Assembly: GCF_004359215.1 (NCBI RefSeq)
Contig: NW_027152055.1
Location: 191,767-222,779 of the forward strand
Direction of reading: 5' to 3'
Origin: Bremia lactucae
Lineage: Eukaryota; Oomycota; Peronosporomycetes; Peronosporales; Peronosporaceae
Length of the DNA: 31,013 nt
The notes beneath the pieces are model-generated. The model was given only the letters and a program-made list of their open reading frames with translations. It did no database searches and was not told the origin of the DNA. Every line of letters begins with the position of its first letter. Positions within the stretch are counted from its first letter, which is position 1. Below, one piece after another: positions 10,468 to 19,110 of the stretch. Position numbers and translations under genes: made by a program.

Positions 10468-10699
10468 TAAAGCCACCATACTTTTTGCCGTCATAGGCAT
10501 CCGTCGTAATACTTGCGTTGTTTCACCCAAAAATAGAAATTGCGACTCGGCTAATTGGTTGGTTGTCAATGGCCATAAGATTTTTTTCCGGAATTCGGTT
10601 TGCGCACAGGCGTTTTCAAGACCACAACTTCTATGCATACAGCTTTGAACATAATTTGAATAATAAAGGCAGAAGTTATTTAAATTCTATGGAGCACCT
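10468..10699. other. Unassigned spacer between two gypsy remnants
   Basis: 232 bases lie between the plus LTR and the end of the minus-strand element. I see no similarity to any other part of the window and no convincing frame. Confidence 0.5.
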
Positions 10700-11253
10700 A
10701 GTGAATTATTGGTGCATCGCGGTACTCATTCATGATGAGTAAACGCAAATTGTTAGGAATGAGGTGACGACACGAGGTGTCTCGCCAGCAATGGCTGTGT
10801 AATACGGTTAAACATTGCGTGTTGTGTATCGATTCGTTGAGGATCAACACAATTCCGACAATCCTTTCAAGTATTGTTTTGATCGATTTTTTAAGGTTAT
10901 TCATCAGCCCAACTAGTGCTTTTGTCTTCTTGATAGACTCTTCTAACGACAAGAAACGTTGACAAAGGAACACTTGTTGTTGCAATAGTGGACTCATGCT
11001 CAATGTTGATAGTTGCAACAGTGGGCTCATCCTCACTGCTGTTTTGCTTAGCCGGCTCAAGATCGGGCCGGCGCTAATCGGCATTAGCGATGACATTAAT
11101 TCGTCCTGATTTATATACTAAGGATAGGTTGTACTCCGCGAAGAAATACAACCATCTTGCCATTCTTTGCGAGAGTACTTAAGGGGATAGTCAATTACTA
11201 AATTAAAGTAATTGGACCCACTACTCGGGTGTGGTTCACATCTGTGACCAATG
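10700..11253 (-). pseudogene. RNase H C-terminus and integrase start of gypsy remnant 2
   Basis: On the minus strand SQRMARWLYFFAEYNLSLVY and KSGRINVIANA (about 11175-11085) correspond to the end of RNase H. Further on, HAMFNRITQPLLARHLVSSPHS (around 10820-10750) corresponds to the integrase N-terminal region, also seen at 19150-19210. A segment of about 77 bases (11177-11253) that is absent from the other copies interrupts RNase H. The frame is broken repeatedly. Confidence 0.7.
11177..11253. repeat. Short insertion 'S' (MITE-like) inside RNase H
   Basis: The sequence from the GTAC near 11177 to the GTAC near 11253 interrupts the RNase H frame between segments that are contiguous at 6545-6595. 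A second copy exists at 25450-25503 continuing at 29473-29515, where it is split by a solo LTR. Shared blocks are GTCAATTACT, AAAGTAATT, GACCCACTACT and GGGTGTGGTTC. It has no coding capacity. Confidence 0.6.
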
Positions 11254-11261
11254 TACACTGT

Positions 11262-12060
11262 TCACGGCCGTGCGTAAAGACGCATGGTCCTTATAATGAA
11301 TGAGCGGTCAGGATCAGTGCGTCCACCGTGGCTACACACGATGCACCCAAGAAGTGGTATTTCGATTGCAGCGAATATGCACTTCTTAAGATTTACGTAC
11401 AACTCATGCTTACGCATAAGTGTAAGAACCTTTTGGACGTGTATACGATATACTTCAACGTCCGACTTCCCGTTCAAGCCTCTGCTATGAACGAAGACGT
11501 ACTTAAAATAGCTCGGCGCAAAATCCCGCAATTTCTTAACAGATTCGTATCACATCTGTTGAATGTCGCAGGGGTATTACTAAGCCCCTGTGGCATTACT
11601 AAGCCCCTGTGGCATAACTAGCCACTTCCGTAGCATTCCGCTTGGGATGCCTACTGCTGTGAACGGGATATCGTGTTCACGCATAAGGATCTGATAAAAA
11701 TCCATCCATCAGATCCATTGACAAAGAAACAGTACTCTTTCATATACCATTAATGATTACGCCTTTTTATGGTATTAGCGTTTGAGCCGGTTCCGTTACA
11801 GCGTTCAATTTATTGAACACATGCATTTCCTCTACCCTTCTGTTGCGGCACGCACACGGAAGGTCGGAGATATGTGAGAGCTTAACTCTCTCACATGACC
11901 CGCTGCTAATCGATTGGCAAAGATGTTGTCGATCGCTAATTTTTGTTCACGGGGCAATGGGGACTGCTTCATGACACAGTATTTGTAACCAGACATCAGG
12001 TCGATTTCATGCCGAGTGCCATTAATTTTAGGCAACTCGCACGGTTGGATTCAAAGAATA
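11262..12060 (-). pseudogene. Reverse transcriptase of gypsy remnant 2, deleted
   Basis: Two pieces survive. 12035-11832 reads MPKINGTRHEIDLMSGYKYC, then LPREQKLAIDNIFANRLAAGHVREL, the N-terminal finger region. 11531-11262 reads DFAPSYFKYVFVHS and then LYVNLKKCIFAAIEIPLLGCI. The catalytic box YFDD seen in remnant 1 is YFKY here (about 11510-11499), so both active-site aspartates are gone. The second piece fuses directly to an RNase H bit (IIRTMRLYARP), which shows an internal deletion. Between the pieces (11532-11831) RT sequence is only faintly readable. Confidence 0.75.
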
Positions 12061-12830
12061 CATCCAATTATTCGATCAATTTCTAAAGACTCCCCGTTTT
12101 GGGACGTAAAACGCTCCAATAGAGTCTTCTCATCGAGGACCCTTTCGTCCTTCGATGAGCTGCTGAGAACCCGTTCGCTCTCAGGAAATACTACTGCCGA
12201 CCAAATATCGGCCACATAGCTATATTTGCGAACACACTAATATTAATATCACTACTAGCATTCTGATGTTAATATTTCGTGTCTAACTTCTCATGTTGTC
12301 ATCTCTGACAAGTACGCAGATCTGCTTGACTTTGCCACTCGCAGATCACGCAAGAATTGTTTCAGTTTCAGCGTTGACAATTGAGTTATCTCCGAAGTTA
12401 ACTTCGGAAGCGCTATCAGACCAAGTGAATAAGCGCCTACACTTGATCGTTTACTAAAAAAATTATGTATCAGTTTCCTATTTGGAACTAATTTCCAAAA
12501 ATATCTGGGAACATTTGACCACAGATTTCTGGGACGTATTCCCGCAGATCCATGGGAAGTTATTCCCCAAAGTTTTTTCGGAGAGTATCCTCCCCCGACT
12601 ACTTTTAGCTGTTATTGCGCATTCACAGCGAGATCCTTTACGATCCCTACATTCGATCTAGGACTTTCGCACTGCCTCTTGTAGACAGGCGTTTCATTTT
12701 TTTTTGGATGTTGCTTTCTAAGCAAGCATTCTTGTTTCGTACCACTCAACGCATTCGAGAGGTCGAACAATTACTGTGTTTGTTCATCAATTGGATAAAC
12801 TCACAATACAACTGACTAGGTATCATGTGT
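12061..12830 (-). other. Linker of gypsy remnant 2
   Basis: It corresponds in reverse to 4740-5270 of remnant 1, including the stretch around AAAGGATCTCGCTGTGAATG and GCAGATCTGCGTACTTGTCA. No usable frame. It connects directly to gag, so the protease has been deleted. Confidence 0.6.
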
Positions 12831-13520
12831 GCTGGATAAGCATATAGGTCCCGTTTGCCCTGCTTTAAATTTAGGAGCTCAACTCGAGCCCTGAATTCGG
12901 CACGTGGTGGCTCAAATGTTTGCCTGAGCCGGGTCTTAAAGACATCATACGACCCAAAATCTAATGGGTCGTGAAGCTTAAGCCCTAAGGCCCAAGATTG
13001 GCACGTCTGGCTAAGTTAGACATGCCAAATTTTAATTTCGTCGCATCATCATTGATGCGGCAAGCTTCTATGGCGTCGTCTAATTCGACGAACCATCTCA
13101 AATGGAGTCGCCTTCGACTGCCTTAAACTTAGAGATTTCTATCTTTAAGCTTTCAGGTCGACGCGAAGCGTCGGCTCGCTAACAGCATGTAAATGCTGCC
13201 ATCTCAACAACAACAACCAATTTCGACTGTTGAGCACCCTGTTCTTTTAACACCTCCACGTGCTGAGAGCCTTGTTGGTGAAGCAAGGCTACTTTTATGG
13301 GGCCCCGTCGAGTTCGTGTTGACTGAACTCGGCTATGGCCGCTTGTTGTTCATCTGTGTTCAGAGTGAACAGTGTCGCAAACGGCTGGCTCGCCTACGAC
13401 CGAACTCATCCGTTCGATGGCTCTCCATTCAAGGTCACTCAATAAGTAAACATTTCACCCGTTGCGTGATAGCCTTCTTGAGGGGCTTGAAAGCTCCCTC
13501 CTTCATCATCCAACATGTCC
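12831..13520 (-). pseudogene. gag: gag fragment of gypsy remnant 2
   Basis: Minus-strand pieces resemble the gag of the other copies: AIAEFSQHELDGA near 13340-13300, IXRWFVELDDAIEA near 13110-13060, and the RLRQTFEPPRAEFRAR region near 12930-12880 (read across frames). The stretch upstream of the first piece has an ATG near 13509 in the same position as the upstream ATG of the 21.5 kb copy. The CCHC knuckle is absent, removed by the deletion into the linker. Confidence 0.7.
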
Positions 13521-13573
13521 AAGTTGGATTGAACGTGCGTGGGCCGTTGAACGGACTTTGAAGTGCTACCAGG

Positions 13574-14074
13574 TGCACTTTACTAATACTGTTAGCAGTA
13601 CTAGACAGCCTACACTGATTACAGTGAAGGTGGGGTGGCTCGGTTACTTCGCGTACACGACGTGCAGAGGAAGATTACAGGGATAGGTAGTCTTAGCTAC
13701 CAAAAGTTGGTTCTAAGGCTTCAAAGTAGAGAAAAAGTAAAACTGTATTAATGTAATAAGTTCCTACGTAACGATCTTATTTATACTACTGACCATATTA
13801 TATTATTAACAAACTATGTAGGGTGCCTAATTGCGCACCGCACAATCGCGTCTTTTAACGATTGGCGGTTGATTAAACTTAAATCAACCAATCAATAGAA
13901 CTAAAGTCTTATTGCGTCAATATTACCAATTTGGTAATATTGGAACTATTAAGTTAAATTATTAATAAAGATAATAATTTTGTCTTCTTTCTTTATATAT
14001 TTCCTCTCATCGGAAATAATAATTATGATTCCTCTTAAAAGAAATAATATTTATGTAACGGACACCCCAATACA
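13574..14074 (-). repeat. LTR type B, minus orientation (5' LTR of gypsy remnant 2)
   Basis: On the minus strand it starts TGTATTGGGGTGT at 14074. It ends near 13574 with GTGCA, where other copies have GTGCCCCGTT(A/G)CA, consistent with a small deletion at the end. About 501 bp. It is followed on the minus strand by CCTGGTAGCACTTCAAAGTCC, the same putative primer site as at 17536. It is inverted with respect to the LTR at 9963-10467. Confidence 0.8.
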
Positions 14075-15157
14075 CTTGAAATTGCAGTTGGCAGCTACTT
14101 GTACTACGCAAGGACAGCAGGGAGATATTTTCATTTTTTTTTACCGAGAACGGCGTTTTCCCCGAACAGAGCCCCACAAGATGCGATATATTCAGCTCTC
14201 GACATCCAAGGTAAGATGCAGCGCTAATCGGTTTCAGCTGATCCCTTACTTTGCTCTTCTCTTGTCTTTCACAAACGTGAATTCCAATTCCGTCAAATGA
14301 ATGGAACTCCCATTAATTGGGATAACTGTAACAAGATTGTTTCACAATGTGCTGTCATTACCATCGATCCCAAAATGCTATAAGGGTGTGCACGCTGTCC
14401 ATCGGGTGATGAGAAACGTAAGTAAACTCGCGACAATGGCGATTAACACAAATTTGTAATAAATTCTTTGTTTATATCTAACACGAATCGAAACTTCGCA
14501 ACCTAATTGTCCTGGATGACTTGTTGATTGACCAAGAACATCAGGCTTTTTCAGTATTACATTAGAGGACTATAACAGAGGTCCACGAAGATACGTAATT
14601 CTTGAAACCTACTTCACTTAGATCTTGAGCCGCCTTTCGAGATTTTAACTTGGTCGCAGCGACTGAGATCTCTTTAAGCAACAATGTCGAGAAGACAATC
14701 AGGACGATGGATTTCATTTACTGCAAGACCAACAAGATCGTAAGGGGAGTTCGTTGTTGATTCGTAAAAAAATCACGTCACAAATGTCCAACTTATTGCT
14801 TCGTTTTCTGGATGCATCAATTGACGAATACACGTGTTCGATTTGCAATCGACGCATATCCTGGTAGTAGACGCTAAGCATTTATTTTGCAGTAAGTGGA
14901 CAAAATACGATATCTTGACCTTCTACGCTTTCGACGACCTTTGCGAGACCGGATGTTACAGGATCTTCAGAAATTCACCAGCGAGTCATCGACTACCAAT
15001 TGCAAGGATAATCGTAGTTCTGTCGACCTTTTTGCACTGATGTGCTTGTGCTTAAGTAAATTACTCCGCGAATCGAAAATAGAACACTACGGCACTTTTA
15101 ATTTGTTAGGCATCTATAAGGCCTGATCTCTATACATTGTGCCGCGCAATGAGAAGA
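14075..15157. other. Intergenic, with a possible small secreted protein remnant
   Basis: No convincing full gene. At 14181-14300 (plus) a 40-codon stretch begins MRYIQLSTSK, has the hydrophobic run LIPYFALLLSFTNV, and stops. A neighbouring frame (about 14300-14375) continues with NWDNCNKIVSQCAV and, after a stop, GCARCPSGDE. A GTAAGT that could be a splice donor lies near 14419. The rest, including the frames at 14834-15126, shows nothing recognisable. Confidence 0.35.
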
Positions 15158-16585
15158 TCAAGCTTGCTTGCTTAGTAGCTTGGCGACTCCACAGCCCATG
15201 AGACAGATGATAGTTACACCAACTAGGTGAAAACTAAATGGTATACCAAAAGGAGGGACGGCAGGAACATGAATGTTATCGGGGTCTTCGTACAGTACCG
15301 TATGTTGGTGAGCCGAGTCGCGGACGATGGCTGCTGCACGGCGACCTGCTACAAAACCATCCTCGTGAAATCCGCGGCCAAGCCAGGCACCGGAAAGAGT
15401 TATGCCATCCTCTTGAATAATTTCATTCTGTGGGATACAATCTGCTAAGAGGCGCGGGTGGTCCCAGCGAAAAGTAGAAATGATTGTATCCGAAGCCGGA
15501 CGTTTGCCTTGATAGTCGTGAGGTGTGATGGTCACAAAAACGTCTTTTTTGGTGTTAAGGCGCTGAATGCGGTTCATCCAATATGTCAGAATGTACTGAT
15601 CATCTTTGGTGATGAGAACATTCCAACTGCTCCACACCTTCTTTGAGAACGGTAGCATGACAGGGTCACAATGAACATAAATCAAGCTCTTGTGGTAGTG
15701 AAAACGCATCAGTGATCTATACGACTTCTCACTCCAACGCAACATTTCAGCACTCTCGTCTGCGTGGGTTGCGAGTACGACATGGTCACAATCAATTCTC
15801 TCGCCACTCTTTAAAATGACAGCCTTGCCGCCCTTTTCAACTTCATCAACAGTGGCGTTGTAACGAATTGTTCCATTGTACTCCTCGGTAAAGAGTTTAA
15901 TGAACGGCTCAACGTAGCTTGAGCCGACGTACCACCACAAGTGCCTCGGACGATCCGTTCGACGCCCCAGCGCTCCTAGTATCACTTGCCACAATGGTAT
16001 GTATAATGAATTGGAGTGTGACTTGAGGCATCGAAGAAACTGCGAAACAGGAAGGTCCAGGACGTCGTGCTTGGGAATTGTCCAGAGAATGGAGACAAAA
16101 GCAAGGAAGTAATGGCGAAAAAAAACGTTCGAGTAACGGCCTTTGGCGGCCCATTCACGTGTGGTAATATTTTCTTTCACAGGCATCGACATGAGGTCCA
16201 TCGTGAACTTGTATATGTCAATAAGCACGCGCCAGATCCGAAAGTCAAAAAGGTTGCGGGCACTGCCGTTAAATGGCGCACGTGATGAGAACTGCAGATC
16301 ACCTTTTATATCCGATGTGACCGTGAGGCTCATGGGAATACGCTTCTTTGTCGTGCCGTCTTCCTGAGTCACGCCTAGCGACTTAAACCACTGTTTGATG
16401 TTGGGATTGGAATCGCCAAACATCATGAAGCCAATGTCAACCATCTCTCCGTCAATTTCCATCCCATACGTGTGGCCTCCCAGCGTCGAATTCTTCTCGA
16501 TAAGTATGACTTCATGGCCATCCTTCACGAGGTGGTAGGCAGCAGATGATCCACCAATGCCGGAGCCGACAACGACGACTTTCAT
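15158..16585 (-). CDS. FAD-dependent amine oxidase / flavin oxidoreductase family protein
   Basis: 475 codons from ATG 16585, intact and without visible introns. The N-terminus is a dinucleotide-binding fold: GSGIGGSSA at residues 7-15, Glu30 at the end of the second strand, and GGH at 36-38, as in flavin amine oxidases and desaturase-like oxidoreductases (NAD_binding_8 / Amino_oxidase families, COG2907-like). Near the C-terminus, LSGAWLGRGFHEDGFVAGRR (397-416) is the second FAD-contacting motif. Residues about 449-469 (PFSFHLVGVTIICLMGCGVA) form a likely tail membrane helix, so the enzyme may be membrane-anchored. In bacteria and some eukaryotes, COG2907 relatives occur near cyclopropane fatty-acid synthases; no such neighbour is seen here. 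The substrate is unknown. The start is the first ATG, with the FAD motif directly behind it. It lies alone between transposon remnants and appears unbroken, so selection is likely still acting. Confidence 0.88.
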   Translation of the reverse strand: MKVVVVGSGIGGSSAAYHLVKDGHEVILIEKNSTLGGHTYGMEIDGEMVDIGFMMFGDSNPNIKQWFKSLGVTQEDGTTKKRIPMSLTVTSDIKGDLQFSSRAPFNGSARNLFDFRIWRVLIDIYKFTMDLMSMPVKENITTREWAAKGRYSNVFFRHYFLAFVSILWTIPKHDVLDLPVSQFLRCLKSHSNSLYIPLWQVILGALGRRTDRPRHLWWYVGSSYVEPFIKLFTEEYNGTIRYNATVDEVEKGGKAVILKSGERIDCDHVVLATHADESAEMLRWSEKSYRSLMRFHYHKSLIYVHCDPVMLPFSKKVWSSWNVLITKDDQYILTYWMNRIQRLNTKKDVFVTITPHDYQGKRPASDTIISTFRWDHPRLLADCIPQNEIIQEDGITLSGAWLGRGFHEDGFVAGRRAAAIVRDSAHQHTVLYEDPDNIHVPAVPPFGIPFSFHLVGVTIICLMGCGVAKLLSKQA

Positions 16586-16676
16586 GGTACCCCGACCGAA
16601 AATTTTGCTCGATTGGACGCGGTATCGTGCAGTTTTTACTTACAATTAATAAGTCTTAAGTTTAATTGTCTACACC

Positions 16677-16704
16677 TCGCCACCAGATCGATATCTGGTG
16701 GCGA
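16677..16704. promoter_or_regulatory. 28-bp palindrome upstream of the oxidase gene
   Basis: TCGCCACCAGAT and ATCTGGTGGCGA are exact inverted copies around CGAT, about 92 bases upstream of the oxidase ATG. It could be a binding site for a dimeric regulator, a cruciform, or a leftover of an inverted-repeat transposon end. The sequence alone does not decide. A CCAAT on the coding strand lies nearer the gene, around 16610. Confidence 0.35.
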
Positions 16705-17050
16705 AATCTACTTTTAATGAAGTAAGGGTAAGGTGAATTTTTAAAATATGAAATAAAATTCACTTTAATTCATTTCTTCTTGTGATCTTAAAGTAGACTT
16801 GTGCTACGACCAGTGATAGTAACTTCCTCAGGCCCATACTATCGGGAATAAGTTGCCACTTGGTTCTACGAACGACAGATCCTTGAACTAGTATTTAAGT
16901 TGTGGAACTTCTTAGTAATACAGAACTAAGTGATTCTATGAGTTTGAAGTATTTCTCTGACTTTATGAGCGAGGTAGCTGCGCTCCATCTTAAAGAAAAT
17001 AATATACATGTAGGAGGAAACCCAGTTACATACTTGGTGCCAGGCTTCAT
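16705..17050. other. AT-rich spacer
   Basis: No gene. GTGAATTTT (near 16733) and AAAATTCAC (near 16756) form a loose inverted repeat. The 74-codon frame 16902-17126 runs into the LTR and looks like chance. Confidence 0.5.
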
Positions 17051-17078
17051 GGAGGTGGGCACGTCTTTATGCGGCCAC
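17051..17078. repeat. Fragment of LTR type C
   Basis: GGTGGGCACGTCTTTATGCGGCCAC resembles GGCGGGCACGTCGTAATGCGGCCAC, the terminal part of the LTR at about 29536-29921 read on the minus strand. It breaks off exactly where LTR A begins, which suggests the A element inserted into an older C LTR. The continuation is not found at 21989. Confidence 0.45.
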
Positions 17079-17535
17079 TGTAACGGTGATTATCGTTACA
17101 TGAAATTAACACTTAAAGGTTGTTAATTAATATATTATCCAAAAGGGAATATTACCATGTAAAGTTATATTCTCTAAATATTATAACTTTACATGGTAAT
17201 ATTCTAAAAACGTATTCATTGGTAGATATATATCATTATATCTACTTTCTCCGCGGTCCAGTCAGCGCTGGACGCGCGCAAAGAGAAAGACATATAAGAC
17301 TTTATTACATGTTTTTAATTAGTATATAATTAAGTTGGTATCAAGTATTTAGAAACAAAAGAACTTGATTATACTAATATAGTTTTTAATTAACCCTTTT
17401 TGAAGCAAGTGTTTTAAAGAGAGTCTTCCTCTGCACGTACTAGTGTACGTGAAGTGACGTGAGGCACCACTCGCACTGAGGTAGTGCGAAGTGGACTTGT
17501 ACTGAAGCAGTACAAGTCAGAAGTGCCCCGTTGCA
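17079..17535 (+). repeat. LTR type A, plus orientation (5' LTR of gypsy remnant 3)
   Basis: It begins TGTAACGGTGATTATCGTTA and ends AAGTGCCCCGTTGCA (457 bp), with inverted ends as in other copies. A 23-bp inverted repeat lies at 17148-17170 and 17182-17204. Three small hairpins stand in a row near the 3' end: CACGTAC-TAGT-GTACGTG (17434-17451), TCGCACT-GAGGT-AGTGCGA (17471-17489) and GACTTGTACT-GAAGC-AGTACAAGTC (17494-17518). Two bases after the LTR, TGGTAGCACTTTG is a candidate primer-binding site, and gag follows. Confidence 0.85.
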
Positions 17536-17537
17536 CC

Positions 17538-17550
17538 TGGTAGCACTTTG
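17538..17550 (+). promoter_or_regulatory. Putative primer-binding site
   Basis: TGGTAGCACTTTG starts two bases after the LTR end. TGG would pair with the 3' CCA of a tRNA. The same block follows the minus LTR at 13574 (TGGTAGCACTTCA), and related forms follow those at 21547 and 29921. I cannot name the tRNA by eye. Confidence 0.5.
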
Positions 17551-17683
17551 TAGTCCGTCCAAGGACCACAGTTCATCATCCAACACGGACATGTTTTTTT
17601 TTAAATAATAATGGAAAACGCATCACGTTTCGCGTGATAGCTACACGTTTCTAAGTGACATAGAAAGGAGTGCGGTCGAACGA

Positions 17684-18516
17684 ATGAGTTCGACCGTAGA
17701 GAATGATCCCATCTTGGCCATGCTGTCCAGTTTGGACAGAGATGCCCTCCATTCAGCCATCGCCAAGTTCATACAACATGAGCTTGACGAGGCGAAGGAG
17801 AAGGTATTCTTGCTTAATCAGCAAGGCTCTCAACAGGCAGAACTGTTGAGGTTACAACAGGAAAAGACCCCTGTACCTGGGATGACGCACACGCGTCTTT
17901 CAGAAACCTTAAAGATTGACATCACTAAGTATAGAAGAGTCGTAGAAGACTCCCTCTTGAGATGGTTTGTCGAGTTGGACGATGCCATAAGGGCTCGTCA
18001 CATCGTCGACGAGCAAATCCAAACCGCATTTGCTCAGTCAGATTTGGCAGGTCGTGCCAAAACGTGGGCACTAGGCCTTTTGTTGCGCGACCCATATGTC
18101 CTTAAGTCGCTTGAGGCTTATAAAGCCCGGCTTAACAGACGTTTGAACAGCCTAGGGATGAGTACAGAGCTCGATCAGAGCTTCTGAAACTCAAGCAAGG
18201 CAAGCGTGATGTTCACGCTTATGCCCATCACATACGACTCTTAGCGAGTTGTATCACAAACAACCCAGTTCATAAACACACGTTGATTACAGTGTTCATG
18301 CCAGGTATTACGTATGGTCCCGTAAAGACCCACCTCTTCCGCTTAGAACTGGACACGCTTGAAGAAACAATATTCGTTGCGGAACAGGCGGACTTTAGCT
18401 TGAGACAGGCTCAAGCTAGTTCGTCATCATATCGTCCTCCAAGATGGCACGAGTTAGGAGGTCCAGAACCTATGGACCTCTCTTATGTCGAAGGCAAAAA
18501 ATCTCGCTTTTTTTGA
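17684..18516 (+). pseudogene. gag: gag of gypsy remnant 3
   Basis: The open frame 17684-18187 starts MSSTVENDPILAML and holds the helical region DRDALHSAIAKFIQHELDEA, then the capsid-like RWFVELDDAIRARHIVDEQI and QSDLAGRAKTW. One base is missing relative to the other copies near 18133, which leads to the stop at 18185. The true frame continues as HAYAHHIRLLASC and reopens at 18283-18516 (ITYGPVKTHLFRLELDTLEE ... GGPEPMDLSYVEG). The zinc-knuckle region (18517-18580) is frameshifted. Unlike the copies at 3.2 kb and 21 kb, this one keeps the Trp codon (KTW). Confidence 0.85.
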
Positions 18517-18819
18517 ACAATAAGCGATTGCAGAAATGCAATTGATGTCAAAAGTTAGGACACTACGCTAATGAGTGTAGTGCCCCACGCCCAGTACTGA
18601 GAGGTACTGAACGTAATTATGGACCGAATGTAAGAAAGAGCAACGGTCGCGGGTCCGTCGCTGTTGCGAAATCGCAACAGCGAGGCGGACCGCCAAGAAA
18701 TGGTCGGAGTCATTATCGGCCCAACAGCCTACTGATCCGGCAACCAGGGATATGCAAACTTCTTGACGAAAGCTGGTCCAGACACACAGTCATTCTGTCT
18801 CTGCACCTGGCGATGAGGT

Positions 18820-19110
18820 ATCCCTCATCACCTTAAAATTAAAAGTGACAAATGATTTGTCACTCAGAGCCCATGTGGACTGCGGAGCGTCGAATAGCTT
18901 TATTCGTCGCCAGTCACTAGAGGGTCGTAGGCCCAAATATGTTGAGCGCGACATCCCTCCAACGAGGATGACGGTTCGTCTAGCGACAGGCGCATCGATA
19001 ACAGTAATGATACGCGTAGTGAAATCCACTACACGTTGAATATTTACAGTACGATGATGTTTTATCGTACTGGATTTGGATGACAAATTTGATGTCATCC
19101 TAGGTTTACC
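18820..19110 (+). pseudogene. Protease fragment of gypsy remnant 3
   Basis: MTNDLSLRAHVDCGASNSFI begins at 18845 with the DCG active-site variant, and RLATGASITVM follows. A frame change comes near 19039, and LDLDDKFDVILGLP appears just before the junction at about 19110. The rest of pol as far as integrase is deleted. Bases 18692-18872 are identical to 3944-4124. Confidence 0.8.

Larger units (their letters stand above)
10700..14074 (-). mobile_element. Ty3/gypsy remnant 2, minus strand
   Basis: Reading leftwards from 14074: LTR (14074-13574), primer-site-like CCTGGTAGCACTT, a gag fragment, linker, RT, RNase H, and the first part of integrase near 10700. Most of integrase and a minus-oriented 3' LTR are missing. 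Instead the element meets a spacer and then an LTR of the same type facing the other way. Large internal deletions remove the end of gag and all of protease. Confidence 0.8.

Noticed and set aside
15227..16367. Plus-strand frames across the oxidase gene
   Set aside because: They lie antisense to a clear 475-codon gene with FAD motifs and have no motifs of their own.
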